This document shows, piece after piece, positions 8,094 through 14,579 of a DNA stretch of 19,126 bases. Numbering within the stretch: the first letter of the stretch is position 1; each line of letters opens with the position of its first letter. The notes beneath the pieces were generated by a model. The model saw nothing but the letters and a program-made list of their open reading frames with translations, did no database searches and had not been told where the DNA came from. A program made the translations under genes and the position numbers. The DNA comes from Geoalkalibacter_A sp034189505 (GTDB lineage Bacteria; Desulfobacterota; Desulfuromonadia; Desulfuromonadales; Geoalkalibacteraceae): NCBI GenBank assembly GCA_034189505.1, contig JAXHUR010000066.1, positions 1 through 19,126 on the forward strand, written 5' to 3'.

Positions 8094-8162
8094 GGTAGGC
8101 TATTATAAAGACATTTAATATATTTAATCTTGCCTAAATTCGGAAAAGGAACAGATCCTCCC

Positions 8163-8945
8163 ATGGCCAGAAAAGAAAAATCCGAATATATCATTCAGGC
8201 GGTTTCACATGCCCTCGACCTGCTCGAGCAGTTTCACGACGATGTCGACGAACTTGGCGTTACGGAACTCAGCAAACGCCTGAAGCTTCACAAAAACAAC
8301 GTCTTTCGGCTGCTCGCCACCCTCGAGTCGCGCGGCTACATCGAGCAGAACAAGGCGACTGAAAACTACCGGCTGGGCCTCAAAGCCCTGGAGCTGGGCC
8401 AGACCTTCATCAAGCAGATGGGGCTTCTGCGCCAGGCCAAGCCGATCCTCGAAAAAATTGTCGAGCAGTGCAACGAAACGGCCTACGTCGCCATCTTCAA
8501 AGAAGGCTTCATTGTCTACCTGGATGTCGTCGAGACCAACCTGACGGTCCGGGTCGTGTCGCGCGTGGGTTCCCGCATGCCCGCCTACTGCACCGCCGCG
8601 GGCAAGGTCCATCTGGCTTTCATGTCGGATGAAGAGATCGACTCCATCCTGCCGAACCGCGAATATAAAAAATTCACGGACAATACCATCACCGATCGTG
8701 AGACGCTGCGCAAGGAACTTCGGGAAGTCGAGGAAAAGGGATATGCCATCGACGACGAAGAGCTCGATCTTGGCGTGCGCTGCGTCGCCGCCCCCATCCG
8801 TGACTACACGCGGCGCATCGTAGGAGCGATCAGTGTTTCCGGTCCCTCCATGAGAATCAACGACGAACGCATCGAAAAAGAAATCGTGCCGCTGGTTCTG
8901 GAATCAGCCGAAGAACTCTCCACCCGGCTCGGCTTTCACAAATAA
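8163..8945 (+). CDS. IclR-family transcriptional regulator
   Basis: A 260-residue regulator with the two IclR domains. An N-terminal winged helix-turn-helix (about 8-65) contains LGVTELSKRLKLHKNNVFRLLATLESRGYI. A C-terminal GAF-like effector domain (about 80-255) contains YLDVVETNLTVRVVSRVG, MPAYCTAAGKVHLAFM and DEELDLGVRCVAAPI. The frame also extends to a TTG at 8130, but ATG 8163 is preferred because GGAAAAGGA (8142-8150) lies at ribosome-binding distance and because family members start close to this point. The effector and the target genes are unknown. The closest candidate targets are its own gene and the divergent usp gene. Confidence 0.9.
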   Translation: MARKEKSEYIIQAVSHALDLLEQFHDDVDELGVTELSKRLKLHKNNVFRLLATLESRGYIEQNKATENYRLGLKALELGQTFIKQMGLLRQAKPILEKIVEQCNETAYVAIFKEGFIVYLDVVETNLTVRVVSRVGSRMPAYCTAAGKVHLAFMSDEEIDSILPNREYKKFTDNTITDRETLRKELREVEEKGYAIDDEELDLGVRCVAAPIRDYTRRIVGAISVSGPSMRINDERIEKEIVPLVLESAEELSTRLGFHK

Positions 8946-8990
8946 GCAGACAGGCATGCAGAGCTGCCGCCCGACCTGGATCCTTACCGA

Positions 8991-9018
8991 CGCCCCCTGA
9001 TTTTCAGGGGGCGTTTTT
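8991..9018 (+). terminator. Intrinsic terminator of iclR, overlapping the coaE 3' end
   Basis: CGCCCCCTGA (8991-9000) and TCAGGGGGCG (9004-9013) form a perfect 10-bp stem around TTT, followed by TTTTT. It is a textbook terminator for plus-strand transcription from iclR. The 3' arm starts inside the coaE stop codon, and the T run encodes lysine and asparagine codons at the CoaE C-terminus. Reading in the coaE direction the hairpin lacks a T tract, so it is not obviously a terminator for coaE. Confidence 0.9.
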
Positions 9019-9612
9019 ATTGCGGCCGGCCAGGCGCTCAAACAGCTGCTTAGCCTGAAAACGGGTCTTCTCCCGGTCGGCGGAATTGTCGATGACGAAA
9101 TCGGCGCGGGCAAGCTTTTCAGCCTGCGACATCTGCGCAGCGATTTTACGGCGGGCACTCGCCTCATCAATGCCGTCACGCTCCATCAGGCGTTCCAGTT
9201 GGACCTGCGGGTCAACTTTGACGACCAGGACCGCGTCGACCCGGTTCTGGGCACCGGCTTCAAACAGAAGTGGCGCTTCATAGACGATCAGGGGAGGGTC
9301 CGCCCGGCGGGCTTCGGCCAGGCGCTGTTCCGCCAACGATGCAATCGCCGGATGAATCAAAGCATTGAGAACGCGGCGCTGTTTTTCATCGGCAAAAATC
9401 TTTTTCCCCAGCACATCACGGTCGAGGGTGCCGTCACCAGCCAGGACTGAACGGCCGAAATGCTCAACGAGTCTCTCCAAAACCTTTCCGCCGGGGCGTA
9501 CAACCTCGCGCGCCAGTTCGTCGGCGCTGATTACGGCTGCCCCGAGGCGGCGAAAGACATCTGCAACAAAGCTCTTCCCCGAAGCAATTCCGCCGGTGAT
9601 ACCAAGAATCAT
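9004..9612 (-). CDS. coaE: Dephospho-CoA kinase
   Basis: CoaE phosphorylates the 3' hydroxyl of dephospho-CoA, the last step of coenzyme A synthesis. The 202-residue protein has the P-loop GGIASGKS (7-14), then DELAREVV, LNALIHPAI, VYEAPLLFEAG and the lid/C-terminal segment RRKIAAQMSQAEKLARADFVIDNS, all in family order. The frame extends 31 codons further upstream (to 9705), but ATG 9612 is chosen because AGGAGAGGGTGAAGAG immediately precedes it and because the family starts within a few residues of the P-loop strand. The C-terminal NKNAP and stop codon are encoded by the iclR terminator hairpin and its T tract read in reverse. Confidence 0.93.
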   Translation of the reverse strand: MILGITGGIASGKSFVADVFRRLGAAVISADELAREVVRPGGKVLERLVEHFGRSVLAGDGTLDRDVLGKKIFADEKQRRVLNALIHPAIASLAEQRLAEARRADPPLIVYEAPLLFEAGAQNRVDAVLVVKVDPQVQLERLMERDGIDEASARRKIAAQMSQAEKLARADFVIDNSADREKTRFQAKQLFERLAGRNKNAP

Positions 9613-10018
9613 CTCTTCACCCTCTCCTGCCTGATGGACGACCATTTCAACAGTGCCCTGCCCTTGTTTTCCCGAAAGGGAAAAACAACAGTACCGATTT
9701 AGCACAGAGGAAGCCCCTCAGCAACTCGGCATCTCCTCAAGATCGCCAAGGCGCCGAATTTGTAGTAAAACTCAGGTTGACACGCCTTTACAAAAAAAAC
9801 CCCAACCGCTATCTTTAGCTAGGAGGCGGTCGGACTTTGGAGATCGTCACGAGAAATTGGCAAATCGAGGACAGATTTTTGGGAATTTGAGAGCGAATAG
9901 TAAACCTATTTGTCGAAAATTTGCGGGAATATGAGCCGTTTTCCGGTTTCGCAGTAGATTCTTTCAAAGGCCGTATAGCCTCTTAGGTTTGCCCATTCAT
10001 CAAGGAGGCACTGTTGCC
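9613..10018. other. Intergenic region between coaE and the HEAT-repeat gene
   Basis: This 406-bp divergent region has no convincing gene. Short open frames on both strands lack ribosome-binding sites and family resemblance. A hairpin with GAAA loop (GTTTTCCC/GGGAAAAAC, 9666-9688) lies 50-75 bp upstream of the coaE start and may sit in its leader. An isolated TTGACA is at 9777-9782, but no -10 element was found at the right spacing. AAGGAGG at 10002-10008 is the ribosome-binding site of the next gene. Confidence 0.5.
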
Positions 10019-11650
10019 GTGAAAAAACAGAGTCCGCAGCATTCACACATGGAAAACGCCCTGCGCGGACTCGGCCTGATCATCAAAGCAGTCCGGTTTT
10101 ATCCCGAAAACCATCCCGCACGGATTGACGCGATCGAGCGTGGCATTTCCACTTTGCGTCTCGCTCTCGACGATCTTGACCATGTGGCGCTCAAGGTTCG
10201 CCGGGAACAGCTCTCCATCGAACCCGGCCCTAAACTGCGCGGTTCAAATCCCGCCATCCAGGCCCTTGCTTACCACCTGTTCGCCCGCCGTATATTCCAG
10301 TTGATGATTCTTGCCGACATATCAGCCAGAGATCTTGAACGCGCGGCCTGTGCGCTGGCCCTGGAACCCGAGGAGATCATCCGCCGCGGGGGAATCGCTA
10401 AAGTTTTCAGTTCGGCCGGCATCGAAACCCTCTGGGTCAATGAAACCGATTTGAATAAGATTCTCGGCCGGCGCGAAATGCTGCGGGAAATGAAAAGCGA
10501 TACTCGCTCCGAGGCCGAGCAGAAGGAGCCCTTAGCGGACAAAAATCAGAGCGATGACGGGGCTTTCCAGGAAAGGGATCAAGGGCAGCCACCGCTCATG
10601 GAAAATTCGTCTCTTGCTGATCAAAGGCGTACCCTGGAAGAGATCCTGTCTGATCTGGCCGAAAAGAGTTCCGAGGCCCGTTTCCGCCGCCTGGTTAACG
10701 AATTGACCGAAGTGATCTACGCGAAAGTGTCCTCCCCCCTGTCGACCGGTCTTCTGGCCGCCCTGTCTTTCCTGGCACTCGGCATCGAGGAAAAGGATTA
10801 CGGGGAAAGCGAACGCACCCTGTGCCGCAAAAATTTCGAAACTCTGATGACTTCCGAGCGAATCGACCAGCTCATCGATTTTCTGTGTGGTTCGGGGCGG
10901 GATGACAGCAGCCTTAATAAGGTCCATTTTTTGCTGAGAAAATCAGGGGAACAAGGCGCCAGGCAGTTGGGAGAGCGCCTGGCCGAAGAAAAAGAAGCCA
11001 AAAGACGTAAAATTCTCGCCCAAGCGCTGACCGCCTTCGGGCGTAGCGCCCTTGCCACGCTCGATCGCCTGCTGCGCGACGAGCGCTGGTATGTGGTGCG
11101 CAACGCCGCCACCATCCTGGGAGAGATCCGCGATCCCGAAACCGCCGGGCGCCTGGCGGCTCTCCTGGGACACAAGGACGAACGGGTGCGTCGCGAAGCC
11201 ATTCGCGCCCTGACCCGTCTTGGCACCACCGAGGCCATGGATGTGCTGCTGGTGGCGGTGGAAGAAGGAGACCCCGATCTGCAACGCCAGGCGTTGCTTT
11301 CCCTCGGCGCCATGAAGCAGACCAAGGCGATCCCTTACCTGCTGCGCTTTCTGGAACGCAGCGATCCTTTTGTGCGCTGCCTTGAACTCAAGCGTGGCGC
11401 GGTTCGCGCATTGGGAGACATGGGGGCGGCCGAAGCCGTTCCTGCGCTGAGGGCGCTGCTTCAGCAGCGCAAATTTTTCTTCCGCCGTCGTTTTCAGGAA
11501 ATTCAGATCGCCTGCTGCCTGGCCCTGGCGCGAATCGGCACCGACGAATGCCGGCGGGTACTTGAGATCACCACACAACACGGGCATGGTCCGCTCAGCC
11601 GCAGTGCAGCCCGTGCACTGCGGGAGATTGCCCGTGCGGAGAAGTCATGA
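10019..11650 (+). CDS. HEAT-repeat protein with N-terminal domain shared with the adjacent HD-GYP protein
   Basis: A 543-residue cytoplasmic protein. Residues about 10-150 form a domain with the motif KAVRFYPENHP that resembles the N-terminus of the next protein. A polar linker follows (about 155-195, rich in Glu, Asp and Gln), then a helical middle. The C-terminal ~200 residues are HEAT-type repeats (for example LLRDERWYVVRNAATILGEI and LLGHKDERVRREAIRALTRL), a scaffold for protein-protein contacts. The frame reaches back to TTG 9989, but GTG 10019 is chosen because AAGGAGG ends 10 bp before it. The stop overlaps the next start (ATGA). No enzyme motif is seen. The likely role is as partner or adaptor of the HD-GYP protein, which is inference. 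Confidence 0.8.
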   Translation: MKKQSPQHSHMENALRGLGLIIKAVRFYPENHPARIDAIERGISTLRLALDDLDHVALKVRREQLSIEPGPKLRGSNPAIQALAYHLFARRIFQLMILADISARDLERAACALALEPEEIIRRGGIAKVFSSAGIETLWVNETDLNKILGRREMLREMKSDTRSEAEQKEPLADKNQSDDGAFQERDQGQPPLMENSSLADQRRTLEEILSDLAEKSSEARFRRLVNELTEVIYAKVSSPLSTGLLAALSFLALGIEEKDYGESERTLCRKNFETLMTSERIDQLIDFLCGSGRDDSSLNKVHFLLRKSGEQGARQLGERLAEEKEAKRRKILAQALTAFGRSALATLDRLLRDERWYVVRNAATILGEIRDPETAGRLAALLGHKDERVRREAIRALTRLGTTEAMDVLLVAVEEGDPDLQRQALLSLGAMKQTKAIPYLLRFLERSDPFVRCLELKRGAVRALGDMGAAEAVPALRALLQQRKFFFRRRFQEIQIACCLALARIGTDECRRVLEITTQHGHGPLSRSAARALREIARAEKS

Positions 11651-12966
11651 CGGTTGAACCACTGAAAAATTTTGCTCAGTTGCTGGCAGGTGCCGTGCAG
11701 AGCCTGCGCCTCTACCCTCGCACCCACCCGCTGATCGGCCGTCAGGTCAGAGCCTGCTGCAGTTGCCTGAGCGATATTCTCGCCCGGCAGAAAAGCCTTC
11801 GCCTTGGGGTCACCGACAACACCCTTTTCTGCGATGAATATCTGTTCACCACCCCCAATCCTGCATTGCAGGAACTCACCCAGCTTCTTGAAAACCTGCA
11901 CGTTGAGGGGATCGAGTTCCAGGCCGGCATCAATACGAATGAACTCGAAGAATTCATTTTCCTTGCCCATCAAGGCGGCTGGCAGGCAACAGGGCTGGAA
12001 ACCGCGCTGGTCAGGCGCGAAATCTATCACATACTGCCGCTGGAAAAGAATGCCGGTGAGAAAGACCCGCATGAAATCTACCAGCGCGCCCTCAAAGTTG
12101 TGAGTAACGTTTTCGACGACGTGCGCCTCGGCAGAGTGCCTTCAAGCAGACAGGCCCGCGAAACAGTGCGGGATATGGTGGCGAGCACCCTGGAGAACCC
12201 GCATGCGCTGTCAGCTCTCACCCTGATCAAAGATTACGACAACTACACCTTTCACCATTCAGTCAACGTGGCGGTGATATCGATAGCGGTGGGGCGCGCC
12301 TGCGGTCTGAACGAAGCACAGATGCGCACCCTGGGTCTGGGCGGGCTGCTGCACGATCTGGGCAAACTCAAAGTCGACGTGGGAATCATCAACAAACCGG
12401 GGCGCCTGACCCTCGAAGAGTTCGAGAAAATCAAAAAACACCCGGTTCACGGTGCGGGAATCGTCGAGCAGATGGAAGGTGTGTCACGGGAGGTGATCGA
12501 TATTGTGATCGGCCACCATCTGCATTACAACCGGCAGGGCTACCCCGATGATCTCGTCGGCCGCCCGCTGTCGCCGCTGACCGATATGGCCGCCATCGCC
12601 GACAGCTACGACGCCATGACCACCATGCGTTCCTACCGTCGGCCGGTGAGCCCCCGCCAGGCCATGCGCGAGATGAAAGCAACCTCCGGCGTCCTTCTGC
12701 ACCCTGAATACCTGGCGCACTTTCTCAAGTACCTCGGCCCTTATCCGGTCGGCACGGTCGTGCGCCTCAGTCAGGGGGAGACCGCTTTTGTTACCAAAGC
12801 GGACACGGAAGGTCGTTGCGAATTGCGCTTGAAGATTTTGTTCAACAAGGAAGGGAAGCAGACGGACAGTGAGCGTTTCATCGAATTGGCGGCGGGGGAA
12901 TCGGAGCGGATCGTCGGGGAAGTCGATCCATTTCTGGCAGGGATCGATCTCGGCAGTCTTTTGTAG
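11647..12966 (+). CDS. HD-GYP domain protein (putative cyclic-di-GMP phosphodiesterase or relative)
   Basis: A 439-residue protein. The N-terminal domain (about 1-120, motif QSLRLYPRTHP) resembles that of the preceding HEAT protein. The HD-GYP domain (about 190-345) has the first His in HHSVNVAV, the HD pair His236-Asp237 in GLLHDLGK, INKPGRLTLEEFEKIKKHP, His290-His291 and QGYP (297-300), and ADSYDAMT with the final metal Asp. The usual HHExxDGxGYP reads HHLHYNRQGYP, so the Glu, Asp and Gly before GYP are lost while the visible metal ligands are kept. HD-GYP enzymes hydrolyse cyclic di-GMP to pGpG or GMP; whether this one is active is uncertain. A C-terminal ~75-residue beta-rich part follows. 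Translationally coupled to the upstream gene. Confidence 0.88.
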   Translation: MTVEPLKNFAQLLAGAVQSLRLYPRTHPLIGRQVRACCSCLSDILARQKSLRLGVTDNTLFCDEYLFTTPNPALQELTQLLENLHVEGIEFQAGINTNELEEFIFLAHQGGWQATGLETALVRREIYHILPLEKNAGEKDPHEIYQRALKVVSNVFDDVRLGRVPSSRQARETVRDMVASTLENPHALSALTLIKDYDNYTFHHSVNVAVISIAVGRACGLNEAQMRTLGLGGLLHDLGKLKVDVGIINKPGRLTLEEFEKIKKHPVHGAGIVEQMEGVSREVIDIVIGHHLHYNRQGYPDDLVGRPLSPLTDMAAIADSYDAMTTMRSYRRPVSPRQAMREMKATSGVLLHPEYLAHFLKYLGPYPVGTVVRLSQGETAFVTKADTEGRCELRLKILFNKEGKQTDSERFIELAAGESERIVGEVDPFLAGIDLGSLL

Positions 12967-12990
12967 CGGGCCTGCGCTTCATCCAAAGCA

Positions 12991-13581
12991 TCAGGCTTTT
13001 TCCGAAGAATCCCCCCATTCAAGCAGGGCCAGGGCTCTGGCCGCTTCAGCCCGCACCGCCGGGCGCCTGTCCCGCAGCACGGCCAGAAGATATTTCTCTG
13101 CCGCGACGCTCCCGATCTTTCCGAGAGAACCAACCGCAGCAGTCACCACCCCGCTGTCTTCATCACGTAGAACGGACGCCAGGTAGGGCACCAGACGCAT
13201 GTCCCGGAAGTGCCCCAGCGCTTCGGCCGCATACATGCGCACCGCCGCGGCCTCGTCGCGCAACCGCTTCGCCAGTTCAGGCAGGGCGCGCGGCTCGCCC
13301 CGGGTGCCGATCACCTGAACGGCGGTGGCCCGCACATCGGCATCCGCGTCAACCAGGCAGTTCAGAAGTGAAGGCAACACACGGGAAGAACGCACAGCCT
13401 CGAGCGCATACAGGCATCGGATACGCTCCGCGCGCTTCGGTGACTTCAGCCCCTGCAGCAGCATATCGAGATGCAGAGCCGGCTCCAGAGCTTCAAGGGC
13501 CTCGGCGGCCGCCTTGCGTACCTCCTCTTCGGAATCCGAGAGAGCTTCATTCAAAGCTTTTTTGCGCTGTTCAAGCATCAT
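12991..13581 (-). CDS. HEAT-repeat protein (short)
   Basis: A 196-residue protein built almost entirely of about six HEAT repeats, with recognisable units such as ALSDSEEEVRKAAAEALEAL, CLVDADADVRATAVQVIG, RLRDEAAAVRMYAAEALGHF and VLRDEDSGVVTAAVGSLGKI. It resembles PBS-lyase/HEAT proteins that act as scaffolds. No catalytic motif, signal peptide or membrane helix is seen. The start is ATG-ATG with only a weak GGGAA upstream. It lies 17 bp downstream of ssb on the same strand and so is probably in its transcript. It converges on the HD-GYP gene with a 24-bp gap. It may work with the HEAT/HD-GYP pair across the gap, but this rests on proximity only. Confidence 0.8.
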   Translation of the reverse strand: MMLEQRKKALNEALSDSEEEVRKAAAEALEALEPALHLDMLLQGLKSPKRAERIRCLYALEAVRSSRVLPSLLNCLVDADADVRATAVQVIGTRGEPRALPELAKRLRDEAAAVRMYAAEALGHFRDMRLVPYLASVLRDEDSGVVTAAVGSLGKIGSVAAEKYLLAVLRDRRPAVRAEAARALALLEWGDSSEKA

Positions 13582-13598
13582 CGGTTCCCGTCAGGGAA

Positions 13599-14087
13599 TC
13601 AGAATGGAATATCGTCATCAGGATTGAAGGGCGGCTCTTCCATGTCGTCGTGTCCGGATTCTTTCTTACTCCCGCCGCCTGAGGCATCGCGGGATTCACC
13701 TGTACGGCCGCTGCCGTAATCTCCGCCGCCACGCTGCGAGGAAAATCCGCCTTCGTCACCGCGGGAGCCAAGCATCTGCATCTGATCCGCCACGATCTCG
13801 GTGATATAGCGATCATTTCCGTCGCGGTCCTGATATTTGCGGGTCTGAATCTTTCCTTCCAGATAAACCTGCTTGCCCTTGTGCAGGTATTTGCCGCAGA
13901 TTTCCGCCAATTGCCGCCAGGCCACAATGTTGTGCCACTCGGTGCGCTCCTGCTGCTGACCGTTGCGGTCCTTGAAGCGTTCGCTGGTGGCGATGGGAAA
14001 AGTCGCCACGGGAACACCGGACGGAGTATAACGCAACTCGGGATCCTTGCCGAGGTTTCCCACCAGTATCACTTTATTGATCGACAT
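13599..14087 (-). CDS. ssb: Single-stranded DNA-binding protein
   Basis: SSB coats single-stranded DNA during replication, repair and recombination. The 162-residue protein has the OB fold (1-105) opening with MSINKVILVGNLGKDPELRY, the conserved aromatic segment TEWHNIVAWRQLAEICGKYL, and VYLEGKIQTRKY. A glycine- and serine-rich disordered linker (about 108-145) follows, then the acidic tip DDDIPF that recruits partner proteins. AGGAGG lies directly upstream of ATG 14087. The length and tip are those of a normal chromosomal SSB. Tandem 20-bp repeats lie 40-100 bp upstream of the start, where a promoter would be expected. Confidence 0.95.
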   Translation of the reverse strand: MSINKVILVGNLGKDPELRYTPSGVPVATFPIATSERFKDRNGQQQERTEWHNIVAWRQLAEICGKYLHKGKQVYLEGKIQTRKYQDRDGNDRYITEIVADQMQMLGSRGDEGGFSSQRGGGDYGSGRTGESRDASGGGSKKESGHDDMEEPPFNPDDDIPF

Positions 14088-14125
14088 AACGCCTCCTGCG
14101 TCAACAATACGTGAAATGTTAATGT

Positions 14126-14185
14126 TTATTGTTCACTGCTAAAAGAAACTGTCACTGGCTAAAAGTTATTGTCACTCAGATAGGA
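14126..14185. repeat. Three tandem 20-bp imperfect repeats upstream of ssb
   Basis: Three adjacent 20-bp units in exact register, at 14126-14145, 14146-14165 and 14166-14185. Units 1 and 2 share the core TCACTG(G)CTAAAAG, and unit 3 keeps TTATTGTCACT before degenerating. Multiple short subterminal repeats of this size are a known feature of IS21-type transposon ends, so the array could be a transposon end remnant. It could equally be an operator array for ssb. No transposase gene is present. Confidence 0.6.
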
Positions 14186-14325
14186 AAAACACGATTCCCA
14201 ACTCCTTCTATGCGGAAGAAGCCGATCATTGATTTTTTGTCCGGGGCGCCGGTAGGCTGTGTTTAGCATGAACAGGTCGTATTACACGTGGAAATTAGCC
14301 ACAGCATGTCACAGGGAGACTGGCG

Positions 14326-14391
14326 ATGTCAACAGAAAAAACCAGAAAAATCAGCAACATAAGCCACTATCCAATTAAAGGAAAAACATAA
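14326..14391 (+). CDS. Possible 21-residue small ORF
   Basis: ATG 14326 opens a 21-codon frame ending TAA 14391. It is preceded by AGGGAG at an ideal 7-bp distance and followed 18 bp later by a strong GC hairpin with a short T run. The product is basic (six Lys/Arg in 21 residues), with an N-terminal STEKTRK and no hydrophobic segment. The AT-rich codon use differs from the neighbouring genes. It could be a leader peptide, a small protein, or the relic of a transposon gene. The translation signals are seen; expression is not known. Confidence 0.3.
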   Translation: MSTEKTRKISNISHYPIKGKT

Positions 14392-14409
14392 CCGCCAAGG
14401 GAGGTAAGT

Positions 14410-14434
14410 AGCCCCCGGTCAAACTGGGGGCTTT
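14410..14434 (+). terminator. Terminator-like hairpin
   Basis: AGCCCCCGGT (14410-14419) pairs with ACTGGGGGCT (14423-14432) through ten pairs including one G-T, with loop CAA. Only three T residues follow (14432-14434), so the terminator is suboptimal. It lies just after the possible 21-codon ORF on the same strand. Confidence 0.5.
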
Positions 14435-14460
14435 AACGCAATCGCAAGATTAAAAACTTA

Positions 14461-14563
14461 GCGGGGTAAATCATACTCCCGCAAATGCCAAACTTTCAGG
14501 GTTCTCCGGCAAAGCCGGGGGATTGCGGTGCCGGGAGTAGTAAAGCTACGGTCGTAATGACCT
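14461..14563. other. Dense inverted-repeat cluster, possible structured RNA or mobile-element remnant
   Basis: About 100 bp is almost fully self-complementary. TACTCCCG (14474-14481) matches CGGGAGTA (14532-14539). CCGCAA (14479-14484) matches TTGCGG (14523-14528). CTCCGGC (14504-14510) pairs with GCCGGGG (14514-14520) around AAA. GTAG pairs with CTAC (around 14537-14549), and GGTC with GACC (14550-14562). GCGGG (14461-14465) with CCCGC (14478-14482) competes with the second pairing. In the minus direction this follows the lipid operon. The CCCCCGGCTTTGCCGG core and GGACAGGTC stretch (minus strand) resemble REP/transposon-associated repeats of such genomes, from memory only. Confidence 0.45.
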
Positions 14564-14579
14564 GTCCTATTCTCCCATA

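Noticed and set aside
7709..8098. Plus-strand ORFs across the usp start and intergenic region
   Set aside because: They overlap the usp coding region antisense and the promoter region, and have no recognisable features.
9613..9705. Upstream extension of coaE
   Set aside because: The extra residues precede the conserved start of the family, and a strong ribosome-binding site directly precedes ATG 9612.
9653..9934. 93-residue plus-strand ORF in the coaE-HEAT gap
   Set aside because: No ribosome-binding site, no family resemblance, Arg/Ser/Lys-rich random composition.
14461..14563. Cyclic-di-GMP riboswitch
   Set aside because: The strings GCAAAGCC and AAAGCTACGG recall parts of the GEMM aptamer, but the two-helix arrangement and the second-stem receptor are not in the right order, and no suitable downstream gene starts on the plus strand.
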